Part shown: positions 17,105-26,609 of the stretch, piece after piece
Numbering within the stretch: position 1 is the stretch's first letter
How the letters are laid out: each line of letters starts with the position of its first letter
Source: an uncultured Collinsella sp.
Lineage (GTDB): Bacteria; Actinomycetota; Coriobacteriia; Coriobacteriales; Coriobacteriaceae
DNA: 64,000 bases
Direction: 5' to 3'
Assembly: GCA_959026725.1 (NCBI GenBank)
Contig: CAUFMG010000001.1
Span: 62,001-126,000, forward strand
The notes under the pieces: model-generated
The model's database searches: none
Seen by the model: only the letters and a program-made list of their open reading frames with translations
Told to the model about the DNA's origin: nothing
Position numbers and translations under genes: made by a program

Positions 17105-17253
17105 GACAGCGAGCGACGTCCAGAGCGAACAAGTTGGCATGAAAAAGGCAAGGCATAGACCTTCTGGTCATGCCTTGCCTTTTGAATGACAAATTGTCGC
17201 TCTGGACGTCGCGCAGCGTCGGCCCGTTACGCGGGTTGGTAAACCCGCGTAAC
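17105..17253 (-). ncRNA. Structured 3' element, copy 2
   Basis: In + coordinates: GACAGCGAGCG (17105-17115); stem arm ACGTCCAGAGCGAACAA; an internal mismatch region; an apical hairpin GGCAAGGCATAGACC-TTCT-GGTCATGCCTTGCC; stem arm TTGTCGCTCTGGACGT; box CGCGCAGCGTCG (17210-17221); and hairpin GTTACGCGGGTT-GGTA-AACCCGCGTAAC (17226-17253). The hairpin's last base is the third base of the hspR TAG stop codon. Transcribed as the hspR 3' end it would fold into a long arm plus a terminal hairpin. No known RNA class was recognised with certainty. Confidence 0.75.
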
Positions 17254-17669
17254 TACAAATCCCCGCCGGCGCCCAGCAGCTTACGCATGACCTGTTCGGG
17301 GTTAACTGAGCCGTCGCGCGGGGCCAGGGCGGTGATCTTCTTCTGCATCTTGTACTCGTGCAGCTCGTCCTCGAGCTGGCGTACGCGGGCACGGAGTTTT
17401 TCGTTCTCGCGCTCGCGCTCCTCGGCACGCTCCTTCATATCGAGGATACGCACCACACCGGCAAGGTTGATGCCCTCGTCGGTCAGTTGATTGATGAGTT
17501 CCAGACGCTCGATATCGGCACGCGAATACAGGCGCGTGTTACCACCCGAGCGCTGAGGATTCACCAAGCCCTTGGACTCGTAGACGCGCAGAGTCTGCGG
17601 ATGCATGCCGGTCAACTCGGCCGCCACGCTGATCATGTACAGCGGTTTATTCCTATTGTCCTCGGCCAT
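17253..17669 (-). CDS. hspR: MerR-family heat-shock repressor HspR
   Basis: A 138-residue DNA-binding regulator. The MerR HTH occupies residues 10-75 (MISVAAELTGMHPQTLRVYESKGLVNPQRS, then NTRLYS), the hallmark of HspR with its HPQTLRxYE core. A coiled coil follows (about 80-110, rich in Arg/Glu). HspR with DnaK as co-repressor turns off chaperone genes in actinobacteria (known for the family). It is the last gene after dnaJ, 72 bases away, as in Streptomyces. Identical operator-like sequences upstream of dnaK and clpB are the likely targets. AGGTAGC precedes the ATG. Confidence 0.92.
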   Translation of the reverse strand: MAEDNRNKPLYMISVAAELTGMHPQTLRVYESKGLVNPQRSGGNTRLYSRADIERLELINQLTDEGINLAGVVRILDMKERAEERERENEKLRARVRQLEDELHEYKMQKKITALAPRDGSVNPEQVMRKLLGAGGDL

Positions 17670-17741
17670 GCTACCTGACCCCTTTCCGTCTCGTTATCGT
17701 CCATCATAAGCCCGCGGGCGCGGGCGTGCGCCACGACCGCC

Positions 17742-18707
17742 CTAGTACGTCGCCTTGTAACGGTTGACCTTCTCGCGATAATCGCGCGTGTCGGCCTCGC
17801 GCAGCCTGGTCATGGCATCGCGCTCATCGTCGGACAGGTTCGTGGGAACCTGCACCTTGATCTCGACGAGCAGCGCGCCAGTACGGCCGCGATGCTTAAC
17901 GTCGGGCGCACCCATCTCCTTAAAGCGGAACTTCTTGCCCGTCTGGGTACCCGCCGGCACCTTTAGACGAACCGTCGCACCGCCGGGCGTGGGCACGTCC
18001 ACCGAGCAGCCGAGCGCCGCCTCGTACACCGAGATCGGCACCTCCATGGTCACATCGGCACCCTTGCGCTTAAACAGCGGGTGCTCCTCGACGTGCGTGG
18101 TCACGACCAGGTCACCGCGCTCGCCGCCGGCGACGCCGTACTCGCCGCGGCGCTTATAGCGCAGCTTGCCGCCATCGACCGCGCCCGCGGGCACCGAGAC
18201 CGTAATGGTCTGCTGTTCACCCGTCGAGGGAATGCGGTAGGTGACCTTGTGCGTCACGCCGCGAAACGCATCCTCGGCCGTCACGTCGACGGTCAGCGAC
18301 AGATCGCCGCCCTTGCGCGCGCGGCTGCGGCCCGAGCCGGCACCCGCGGCGCCGGCAGCTCCGGCAAAGCCCGAGCCCCAATCGCTGCCCCAGGCACCGT
18401 TGCCGCTAAAGATGCTGTCGAAGATATCGCCCCAGCCGCTCGCGCCGGCACCGGCACCATAGCCACCGCCGTACGCGCCGCCCGCGCCCGGCATGCCGCC
18501 AAACATGAGCATCTGGTCGTACTCTTTGCGCTTCTTCTCGTCCGAAAGCGTTTCGTAGGCCTCGCTGATCTCCTTAAACTTGGCCTCGTCGCCGCCGGCA
18601 TCGGGGTGATATTTTTGCGCGAGCTTGCGAAACGCGCTCTTGATCTCTTTATCGGAGGCGCTCTTGGATACGCCCAGGATGTCATAGAAGGTTTTGCCTG
18701 CAGCCAT
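17742..18707 (-). CDS. dnaJ: DnaJ-type co-chaperone lacking the zinc finger
   Basis: A 321-residue J-domain protein that stimulates the DnaK ATPase. The J domain (1-68) has the HPD motif (KYHPDAGG); a Gly/Phe/Ala-rich linker (72-130) and the two C-terminal beta domains follow. There is no CxxCxGxG zinc-finger repeat, so it is a class B (CbpA-like) DnaJ, as often found in the actinobacterial operon. The ATG at 18707 has GGAGAGGAG upstream; the longer frame adds 11 residues without a site. It follows grpE after a terminator-like hairpin and precedes hspR. Confidence 0.9.
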   Translation of the reverse strand: MAAGKTFYDILGVSKSASDKEIKSAFRKLAQKYHPDAGGDEAKFKEISEAYETLSDEKKRKEYDQMLMFGGMPGAGGAYGGGYGAGAGASGWGDIFDSIFSGNGAWGSDWGSGFAGAAGAAGAGSGRSRARKGGDLSLTVDVTAEDAFRGVTHKVTYRIPSTGEQQTITVSVPAGAVDGGKLRYKRRGEYGVAGGERGDLVVTTHVEEHPLFKRKGADVTMEVPISVYEAALGCSVDVPTPGGATVRLKVPAGTQTGKKFRFKEMGAPDVKHRGRTGALLVEIKVQVPTNLSDDERDAMTRLREADTRDYREKVNRYKATY

Positions 18708-18779
18708 CGTAGCTCCTCTCCTGTTACGTCCGCCGCCCATGCAGACGACGGCTCATGCTTTCATATGGCACTAGGCCAG

Positions 18780-18808
18780 AAAGGGCCCCGGGTGTTGCCC
18801 CGGGGCCC
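18780..18808 (-). terminator. Attenuator/terminator between grpE and dnaJ
   Basis: A strong stem, GGGCCCCGGG paired with CCCGGGGCCC, with a 5-6 base loop and a TTT tail on the minus strand, eight bases after the grpE stop and 70 bases before dnaJ. It could reduce dnaJ-hspR expression relative to dnaK-grpE. Confidence 0.8.
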
Positions 18809-18815
18809 TTCTCAA

Positions 18816-19658
18816 TTACTCCTCGGTGCTCTCGGCCGTATCGGCCGCAGCATCCTCGGGCGCCGCTTCGGGCTCCGGTGCGGGGCGCTTCTCGCCACCG
18901 TAGGTCACCGTCACCATCGCGGAGCGCAGGATGCGGTCCGCCATGCGGTAGCCCTTCTGGTACACATCGTTGACGGTCTCGTCGTACTGCGACGCGTCCT
19001 CGACACGTCCCACGGCCTGGTGCTCGAGCGGATCGAACGCCTCGCCCTTGGGGTCGATGGGCTCAACGCCCTCGTGCGCAAACACGTCGAGCAGCTTGGC
19101 ATGCACCGCATCGACGCCGTCGACGAACTGCTTAAAGTCGTCGGAAAGCTCTTGACTGCGGGCATGGTCGATCGCGCGCTCGATATCGTCAATCACCGGC
19201 AACAGCGCGGTGACAAGCTTCTCGGTCGCGCGCTCGCGCTCGGCGATACGCTCATTGGCGGTGCGGCGACGGAAGTTCTCCCAGTCGGCCTGCAGACGGG
19301 CGGTACGCTCGGTGGCGTCCTTTGCTTTGTCCTCGGCGGCCTTCTGAGCCTCTGCCGCAGCATCGAGCTCATTGCGCACGTCGGCAAGCTCCTTCTGGGC
19401 CTGCTCGAACTTGAGCTTAAAGTCGTTGTCGGCGGCTTCTTCACCGGCGCGGATAGCGGCTTCCACCATCTCGTCCTCGGTCATCGTCGCCTCCTTGTTG
19501 GAATCCTCTACCTGGTTCTCGGCAGCCTCGGCGGCCGGGGCCTCGTTGGCCTCGGTATCGTCTGCGGCCTCTACGGGAATCTTCACGTCCTTCTCCTCAG
19601 AGTCAACGGGGGCGGCGCCAGCGGCGGCCGCCTCCGTGCGAGCTTTACGGGCGGACAT
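18816..19658 (-). CDS. grpE: Nucleotide exchange factor GrpE
   Basis: A 280-residue co-chaperone that releases ADP from DnaK. A long disordered acidic N-terminus (1-75, Glu/Ala-rich) leads into a coiled-coil dimerisation helix and the core signature ENFRRRTANERIAERERATEK... with a C-terminal beta domain (VGRVEDASQYDETVNDVYQKGYRMADRILRSAMVTV). The protein is longer than the typical 180-200 residues because of both acidic tails. It starts two bases after the dnaK stop, so the two are translationally linked. A hairpin follows its stop. Confidence 0.95.
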   Translation of the reverse strand: MSARKARTEAAAAGAAPVDSEEKDVKIPVEAADDTEANEAPAAEAAENQVEDSNKEATMTEDEMVEAAIRAGEEAADNDFKLKFEQAQKELADVRNELDAAAEAQKAAEDKAKDATERTARLQADWENFRRRTANERIAERERATEKLVTALLPVIDDIERAIDHARSQELSDDFKQFVDGVDAVHAKLLDVFAHEGVEPIDPKGEAFDPLEHQAVGRVEDASQYDETVNDVYQKGYRMADRILRSAMVTVTYGGEKRPAPEPEAAPEDAAADTAESTEE

Positions 19659-19660
19659 GA

Positions 19661-21553
<1,893 letters not shown>

Positions 21554-21662
21554 TAGAAATTCCCTCTCTCTTGTGCGTTCGCGCCGCCTCGACGGTCTTT
21601 CGCGCGGCGCTTCGGCTTGTCTTTCAGGATGTAGTGTATCCCCTTATGGGCCGGAATATACA

Positions 21663-21689
21663 AAATCTAAGTCAATTCATATAAGATTT
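21663..21689 (-). promoter_or_regulatory. Putative HspR operator upstream of dnaK
   Basis: AAATCTAAGTC-N6-TATAAGATTT, the same 21 fixed positions as at 11274-11300 before clpB. On the minus strand TTGACT and a downstream TATATT overlap or adjoin it, consistent with blocking a promoter. Confidence 0.7.
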
Positions 21690-22062
21690 CTTATCTCTGA
21701 GAGTTTAGGTTCTTAAATGCGCAGGTAGATGCGCTGATTGAGTTCTCGGCAAATCTATTGAGATCTATGTAGAGTTGACTGAGGTGTGAGCCTGAAACTG
21801 TGTCCCGTTTTGGACGTGGATTACGGGATGCGGTTTCCGCAAGCACGCTCAATCGCCCTATATTTCAAGTCACCTTTAGCTAACATTTACGCAGCTCAAC
21901 GGCCCCACCTGCGCGTTTTTTAGTAAACCTTGGCATACTCGGCGAACGGTATGAAGATGCCGGCCAGAGGGTATTGCAAACGGTCGCTCCCGTGGTATGT
22001 TTTTGCCCGAATCAAACCGGCGCGCATCGTCTGTAGCGTCGGTCAACAGAGAGGAAACTACC
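21690..22062. other. Non-coding divergent region between dnaK and ferredoxin
   Basis: No gene is visible. A possible ferredoxin promoter is TTGCAA (21974-21979), 16 bases, TATGTT (21996-22001). A short TCCCGT...ACGGGA inverted repeat lies around 21803-21828. Confidence 0.4.
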
Positions 22063-22248
22063 ATGGCTCATCCCGTAATTGATGCCGACGAGTGCATCGC
22101 TTGTGGCGTTTGCGTCGACTCCTGCCCCGCTGGCGTTCTGGAGCTCCAGGACGTCGCTACCGTCGCCGACGAGGACTCCTGCGTCGCCTGTGGCGCTTGC
22201 CAGGACGCTTGCCCCGCTGGCGCGATCACCGAGATCGTCGAGGAGTAA
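22063..22248 (+). CDS. 2[4Fe-4S] ferredoxin (clostridial type)
   Basis: A 61-residue small acidic electron carrier. The two cluster motifs are CIACGVCVDSCP (11-22) and CVACGACQDACP (40-51), each CxxCxxCxxxCP with no extra loop, so both sites look intact. Such ferredoxins couple oxidoreductases such as pyruvate:ferredoxin oxidoreductase or hydrogenases in anaerobes; the specific partner is not shown here. The ATG at 22063 has GAGGAAA upstream; a longer frame reaching 21997 is not supported. It is monocistronic, ending at a strong terminator, as expected for a highly expressed protein. Confidence 0.93.
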   Translation: MAHPVIDADECIACGVCVDSCPAGVLELQDVATVADEDSCVACGACQDACPAGAITEIVEE

Positions 22249-22292
22249 CAACTCCCCACTTGCACACTCAAAAGTACACCGTGCACAAAAAA

Positions 22293-22326
22293 GGAGGCCT
22301 CCGCATCGCCGCGGAGGCCTCCTTTT
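22293..22326 (+). terminator. Ferredoxin terminator
   Basis: A 12-bp stem, GGAGGCCTCCGC paired with GCGGAGGCCTCC, with TTTT following and an A-run in front. Confidence 0.92.
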
Positions 22327-22364
22327 GCTTGTATGGGCAGCTAATTTGGAGCGGGACCCTTGGC

Positions 22365-22431
22365 AGTTGCGGTGGAATAGTTCCTGTTTTATGGCTTGGA
22401 TGCCGATTTTAGGAACTATTTCACCGCAACT
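22365..22431. repeat. GTTGCGGTG palindromic repeat, copy 1
   Basis: Arms AGTTGCGGTGGAATAGTTCC and GGAACTATTTCACCGCAACT enclose about 27 variable bases. The same arms recur at 46796-46862 and 51957-52023. It lies in the convergent region between ferredoxin and niaR. Confidence 0.85.
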
Positions 22432-22448
22432 TATAGATGCGGCGTCGT

Positions 22449-22994
22449 CTAGGACAAATCGTCCTCGTAGGGCATCAAGTCGGCTAGGTAGCCCTTCTCC
22501 TTGAGCATGGCCTCGATCTCGTCGAGGGTTTGCTCGTCTTCTGCCGCAATGCGATGGAAGTGATAGCCACTCGTCACCGTTAGTAGCGGAAAGCTATTTC
22601 CGCTCTCGATATCGTGCAGGTAGCGCTCAACATCACGACGATTGCGGATGTCCAGGTCGGCCGTGATCTTGCCGTACACACGATGGTTGACGATCACGTT
22701 AAGCACGGCGCCACCCGCGTCGACGATACTCGTAAGTTCGTCGCCCGCCTGCTCCACACTGTGGCGCACCTTAACAAGACGCGTGGGCACGGCGGGGCTG
22801 CTGGGGGCCTCCTGCAGCACATAACCACGGTTGGTCGCCACGATATCGTGCCCATCGGCACGCAGCAGGGCGATGTCCTGCACCACGACCTGGCGGCTCA
22901 CACCCACCTCGCGGGCAAGTGCGCTGCCGGAGACGGGGCCCTTGGCTCGCTCGAGCACGCCCATGATGGCACGGCGACGCTCGCGGGCGTCCAT
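22449..22994 (-). CDS. niaR: Niacin-responsive repressor NiaR
   Basis: A 181-residue regulator with an N-terminal HTH_11 winged helix (SGSALAREVGVSRQVVVQDIALLRADG) and a C-terminal 3H domain named for its conserved histidines, here VNHRVYG, RYLHDIE and SGYHFHRI. NiaR (YrxA) binds niacin and represses NAD biosynthesis and niacin uptake genes in Firmicutes and others (family knowledge). It is the last gene of nadA-nadB-nadC-niaR, overlapping nadC by one base (TAATG). The 44-bp palindrome before nadA is the likely target, giving autoregulation of the operon. Confidence 0.9.
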   Translation of the reverse strand: MDARERRRAIMGVLERAKGPVSGSALAREVGVSRQVVVQDIALLRADGHDIVATNRGYVLQEAPSSPAVPTRLVKVRHSVEQAGDELTSIVDAGGAVLNVIVNHRVYGKITADLDIRNRRDVERYLHDIESGNSFPLLTVTSGYHFHRIAAEDEQTLDEIEAMLKEKGYLADLMPYEDDLS

Positions 22995-23854
22995 TATTTA
23001 CCGTCCAGCAGACGCAGGTGCTTAAGCGAGAGGTCGAGAATCGGCGCAGAGTGCGTCAACGCCCCCGAGCTAATGTAGTCGACGCCCAGATCAGCCAGGG
23101 AGCGAATATTGTCGGCGTCCACGTTGCCCGAGCACTCGGTCTTGGCGCGACCGGCGATAAGCTCTATGGCGGCGGCCATGTCGTCATGGGTCATGTTGTC
23201 GAACATGATGATATCGGCGCCGGCCTCCACGGCCTCGCGTACCATGTCCAGGTTCTCGCACTCAATCTCGACCGTCGCGGTAAACGATGCATGGGCGCGC
23301 GCCATCTCGATCGCACGCGTCACGCCACCGGCGGCATCGATGTGGTTGTCCTTGAGCATGACGGCCGTCGACAGGTTGTAACGGTGGTTGCTGCCGCCGC
23401 CGATCTCGACCGCGGCCTTCTCGAAGACGCGCATGCCCGGCGTGGTCTTGCGCGTGTCGACGAGCACGGTCTTGGTTCCCTCGAGCGCCGCGGCCATGCT
23501 GTGCGTGTAGGTAGCGATGCCGCTCATGCGCTGCAGGTAGTTGAGCGCCACGCGCTCGCCCGAAAGCAACACGCGCGCATCGCCGCGCACCTGACCCACA
23601 TGGTCGCCGGCGTGCACCTCGTCGCCATCGGCAACGTCGAGCAGCACCGAGCTCTGCGAATCCAGCAGCTCAAAGGTGCGGGCGAACACATCCAGGCCCG
23701 CGATGATGCCATCGGCCTTGGCGATAAGCTCCACCGTGGCGGGACGCGCCGTGGGGCACACGCTCGCCGTGCTCACGTCCTCAAACGTAATGTCCTCGCG
23801 CAGAGCCTGCAGAATCAGATCATCGACGATGAGCTTCATGGTAATGGGATTCAT
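22994..23854 (-). CDS. nadC: Nicotinate-nucleotide pyrophosphorylase (carboxylating)
   Basis: A 286-residue quinolinate phosphoribosyltransferase, converting quinolinate and PRPP to nicotinate mononucleotide, the third step of de novo NAD synthesis. Family motifs include GERVALNYLQRMSGIATYT, DTRKTTPGMR, EIGGGSNHRYNL and MLKDNHI. Length fits. It begins three bases after the nadB stop, and its own stop overlaps the niaR start codon, so the operon is translationally coupled. Confidence 0.96.
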   Translation of the reverse strand: MNPITMKLIVDDLILQALREDITFEDVSTASVCPTARPATVELIAKADGIIAGLDVFARTFELLDSQSSVLLDVADGDEVHAGDHVGQVRGDARVLLSGERVALNYLQRMSGIATYTHSMAAALEGTKTVLVDTRKTTPGMRVFEKAAVEIGGGSNHRYNLSTAVMLKDNHIDAAGGVTRAIEMARAHASFTATVEIECENLDMVREAVEAGADIIMFDNMTHDDMAAAIELIAGRAKTECSGNVDADNIRSLADLGVDYISSGALTHSAPILDLSLKHLRLLDGK

Positions 23855-23857
23855 GGT

Positions 23858-25234
23858 CTACTCCTCCACGGCCTGCGTGCCGGCGGCACGGGCCAAATCA
23901 TCGATTGCCAGGGTGTCGGCACTCAGCGCGCGATGACGGCCATCGAGCGCGGGATCGCCTGCCTGCTCCACGGCCAGTGACTCGCCGGTACGCATATACC
24001 ACGCGGCGCGACGACCCCAGACCAGCGCCTCGAGCAGGCTGTTGGAAGCCAGGCGATTCTTGCCGTGAACGCCGTTGCAGGCCGTCTCGCCGGCGGCGTA
24101 GAGCTCGGGCATCGAGGTGCGGCCGTCCTTGTCGACCCACACGCCGCCCATAAAGTAGTGCTGCGTGGGCGTAACGGGGATGGGCTCGTCCAAGATGTCG
24201 CGGCCGTCCTCCAGGCAGCGCGCGCGGATATTGGCAAAGTGCCCGGTCACCACGTCGCGCTCGACGGGGGCAAAGCTCAGCCACTCGTGCTCGGTGCCGT
24301 CCTGCTTCATCTGCTCGCGAATAGCGGCGGCGACCACATCGCGCGGCTGAAGCTCGTCGGTAAAGCGCTCACCAGCGGCGTTGAGCAAAATCGCGCCCTC
24401 GCCGCGGGAGCTCTCGCTGATCAGGAAGGTGCGGCCCGGCTGCGGCGAGAACAGTCCCGTGGGGTGAATCTGCACGTAGTCCAGGTGCTCCATCTTAATG
24501 CCATGCTCCTGAGCGATGTAGCAGGCGTCGCCCGTGAGCTGCGGGTAGTTGGTCGAGTGGTCGTACACGCCGCCGATACCGCCCGTCGCCCACAGCGTGT
24601 GGCGGGCATGGATCTTAAACGGCTTACCGGCATGCACGCCCTCAGCGGCATTTGCCAGCTCGTCGGCGGGGCGAACCGAGTTGTCCTCGTCCACGGCTAC
24701 GGCGACGACGCCGGTGCACACCGTGGCGCCATCGCGCTCGGCGGTCAGGATGTCGGTCATGGCCACGTGCTCCAAAATCTGCACGTTGTCCAGCTTGCGA
24801 ACGGCCTGGAGCAGCTTGGTCGTGATCTCCTTGCCCGTAATGTCGGCATGGAAGGCAATGCGCGGACGGCTGTGCGCGCCCTCGCGGGTAAAATTGAGGC
24901 TGCCGTCGGCCTTGCGCTCAAAATCCACGCCCATCGCTAGCAGGTCGTTGATGACCGAGCGACTCGAGCGAATCATGATGTCGACGCTCTCGCGGCGGTT
25001 CTCGTAGTGGCCGGCGTGCATGGTGTCCTCAAAGAAGGCATCGTAGTCCGAGCCCTCGGGCAGCACGCAGATGCCGCCCTGCGCGAGCATCGAATCGCAC
25101 TCATCGACCGCGCCCTTGGAGAGCATGATCACGCGCGTGCTCGTCGGCAGATTGAGGGCCGCGTACAGACCCGCCACGCCGCAGCCGGCAATAACGACGT
25201 CGCACTCCATATCGGGGTATTGCTTGGTTTCCAC
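23858..25234 (-). CDS. nadB: L-aspartate oxidase
   Basis: A 458-residue flavoenzyme oxidising L-aspartate to iminoaspartate for quinolinate synthesis. It shows the FAD motif GCGVAGLYAAL, a SMLAQGG stretch, EGAHSRPRI and a second nucleotide segment ATGGIGG, plus a C-terminal GVHGKNRLASNSLLEALVWGRRAA signature. It is shorter than typical NadB (about 530) because the C-terminal helical domain is reduced. The GTG at 25234 has AGGGAGAGG six bases upstream; the open frame extends further but runs into nadA in another frame. It lies between nadA and nadC in the operon. Confidence 0.93.
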   Translation of the reverse strand: METKQYPDMECDVVIAGCGVAGLYAALNLPTSTRVIMLSKGAVDECDSMLAQGGICVLPEGSDYDAFFEDTMHAGHYENRRESVDIMIRSSRSVINDLLAMGVDFERKADGSLNFTREGAHSRPRIAFHADITGKEITTKLLQAVRKLDNVQILEHVAMTDILTAERDGATVCTGVVAVAVDEDNSVRPADELANAAEGVHAGKPFKIHARHTLWATGGIGGVYDHSTNYPQLTGDACYIAQEHGIKMEHLDYVQIHPTGLFSPQPGRTFLISESSRGEGAILLNAAGERFTDELQPRDVVAAAIREQMKQDGTEHEWLSFAPVERDVVTGHFANIRARCLEDGRDILDEPIPVTPTQHYFMGGVWVDKDGRTSMPELYAAGETACNGVHGKNRLASNSLLEALVWGRRAAWYMRTGESLAVEQAGDPALDGRHRALSADTLAIDDLARAAGTQAVEE

Positions 25235-25263
25235 AGGAATCCTCTCCCTTGTAATGTGACATA

Positions 25264-25278
25264 AGGGACCGTCCCTCA
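25264..25278. repeat. Short AGGGAC palindrome
   Basis: AGGGACCGTCCCT, a short palindrome in the nadA-nadB gap, resembling the core of the longer GGGAC/GTCCC repeats. It may be a remnant of one. Confidence 0.4.
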
Positions 25279-25290
25279 TGCAACATTGTT

Positions 25291-26316
25291 CTAGCGCGCT
25301 GCGTACTCGAGCATACGGTCGAGCGTGAGCTTGGCCTGGTCTGCCGCCTCGTCCGAGACGCCGATCTGCACCTCGCCCTCGCCCGTCTCCAGGCAGCGCA
25401 CGAGCTTTTCGAGCGTGATGAGGTCCATGTTGACGCAGGTGGGCTGCACCGCGGGGAAATAGAACTTCTTGCCGGTGCCCTGGCAGCGGCGCTCGAGCTC
25501 GTAGAGCACGCCGCGGACCGTCACGATGATGAACTCGCTCGCGTCCGACTCCTCGGCATACTTGATGATACCGGCGGTGGAGCCGATGTAGTCGGCCTCG
25601 GCCAGAACGTCGGCCTTGCACTCGGGGTGCGCCAGCACGAGCGCGTCGGGGTGGGCCTCCGTCGCGTCGACGATCTGCTCGACGGTGATGATGTGATGGC
25701 GCGGGCAGTAGCCGTTGTTGAGGATGACGTGCTTTTGCGGCACCTGCTCGGCTACGAAGCGTCCCAGGTTTTGGTCGGGAATGAACAGAATATGCTGCTG
25801 CGGCAGCTCGGACACGATCTTAACGGCGTTGGAGCTGGTGACGCACACGTCGCTCCAGCTCTTGATCTCGACCGTGGAGTTGACGTAGCACACCACGGCC
25901 AGGTCGTCGCCGTACTCGGCGCGCGCCGCGTCGACCGTCTCGCGCTTGACCATGTGCGCCATGGGGCAGTCCGCGCCCGGCTCGGGCAGCAGCACGGTCT
26001 TGGTGGGGTTGAGCAGCTTGGCGCTCTCGCCCATAAACTCCACGCCGCACAGCACGATAGTCTGCTGCGGCAGACTCTTGGCAAGCTTTGCCAGGTAGAA
26101 GCTGTCGCCGACGTAATCGGCCACAGCCTGCACCTCGGGCGCCACGTAATAGTGCGCCAGGATCACCGCGTCACGTTGGGTTTTTAGTTGCTGAATGGCC
26201 TCGACGAGCTCTGCGGGCACCAGTGCCGCACGCTCCGTTGCCGTCGTTGCCGATGCCAGGCCGGCCGCGATATCGCGTGCAAGCTCCGACGCATCCATGT
26301 TCGCGCTCTGTGCCAT
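25291..26316 (-). CDS. nadA: Quinolinate synthase
   Basis: A 341-residue [4Fe-4S] enzyme that condenses iminoaspartate with dihydroxyacetone phosphate to quinolinate. Cluster cysteines appear in VLCGVEFMGESAK, HPECKADV and PTCVNMDLITLEK; AHYYVAPEVQ and a CVNSTVEIK stretch are family features. The ATG at 26316 has AGAGAGGGG upstream; the in-frame TTG before it and a Met seven codons inside are weaker choices. It is the first gene of the operon, directly downstream of the 44-bp palindrome. Confidence 0.96.
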   Translation of the reverse strand: MAQSANMDASELARDIAAGLASATTATERAALVPAELVEAIQQLKTQRDAVILAHYYVAPEVQAVADYVGDSFYLAKLAKSLPQQTIVLCGVEFMGESAKLLNPTKTVLLPEPGADCPMAHMVKRETVDAARAEYGDDLAVVCYVNSTVEIKSWSDVCVTSSNAVKIVSELPQQHILFIPDQNLGRFVAEQVPQKHVILNNGYCPRHHIITVEQIVDATEAHPDALVLAHPECKADVLAEADYIGSTAGIIKYAEESDASEFIIVTVRGVLYELERRCQGTGKKFYFPAVQPTCVNMDLITLEKLVRCLETGEGEVQIGVSDEAADQAKLTLDRMLEYAAR

Positions 26317-26357
26317 CAAGGCCCCTCTCTTTTGGCGAATCTTGGGGCTTTAGTATG

Positions 26358-26401
26358 ACACCTAGGTTTACAGCTGACAAGACAGCTGTAAACCTAGGTG
26401 T
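26358..26401. promoter_or_regulatory. Palindromic NiaR operator candidate
   Basis: Perfect 19-bp arms, ACACCTAGGTTTACAGCTG and its reverse complement, are separated by 6 bases (26377-26382), 42 bases before the nadA ATG. Each arm contains the self-complementary octamer ACCTAGGT, with centres 32 bp apart, so two dimer sites are possible. Position and operon content point to NiaR. Confidence 0.75.
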
Positions 26402-26609
26402 AAAGTTGAAATAAAGATTCAATCATGTGGCAGGTCCATTTTCGAACTGGCAAGCTGAGGATAGCCGGGCTTTCGATAGCGCAGGAGGCATCTTTCGCCA
26501 CCGCAACACCGCTTGGCGCGAGTTGCGCGACGTGGGACGCAAATGGGACACGCCTCCGCGAGCGGTCCGCACCCAATGTGGCAAAATCGAACTACTAAGG
26601 GGGCTCAGA

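Noticed and set aside
17105..17253. Integron attC site from GTTAC...GTAAC hairpin
   Set aside because: The ends do not fit the GTTRRRY/RYYYAAC boxes, no integrase is present, and the genes are ordinary housekeeping genes.
25235..25621. N-terminal extension of NadB into nadA
   Set aside because: It overlaps nadA in another frame; the GTG at 25234 has a strong ribosome site and the FAD motif follows at once.
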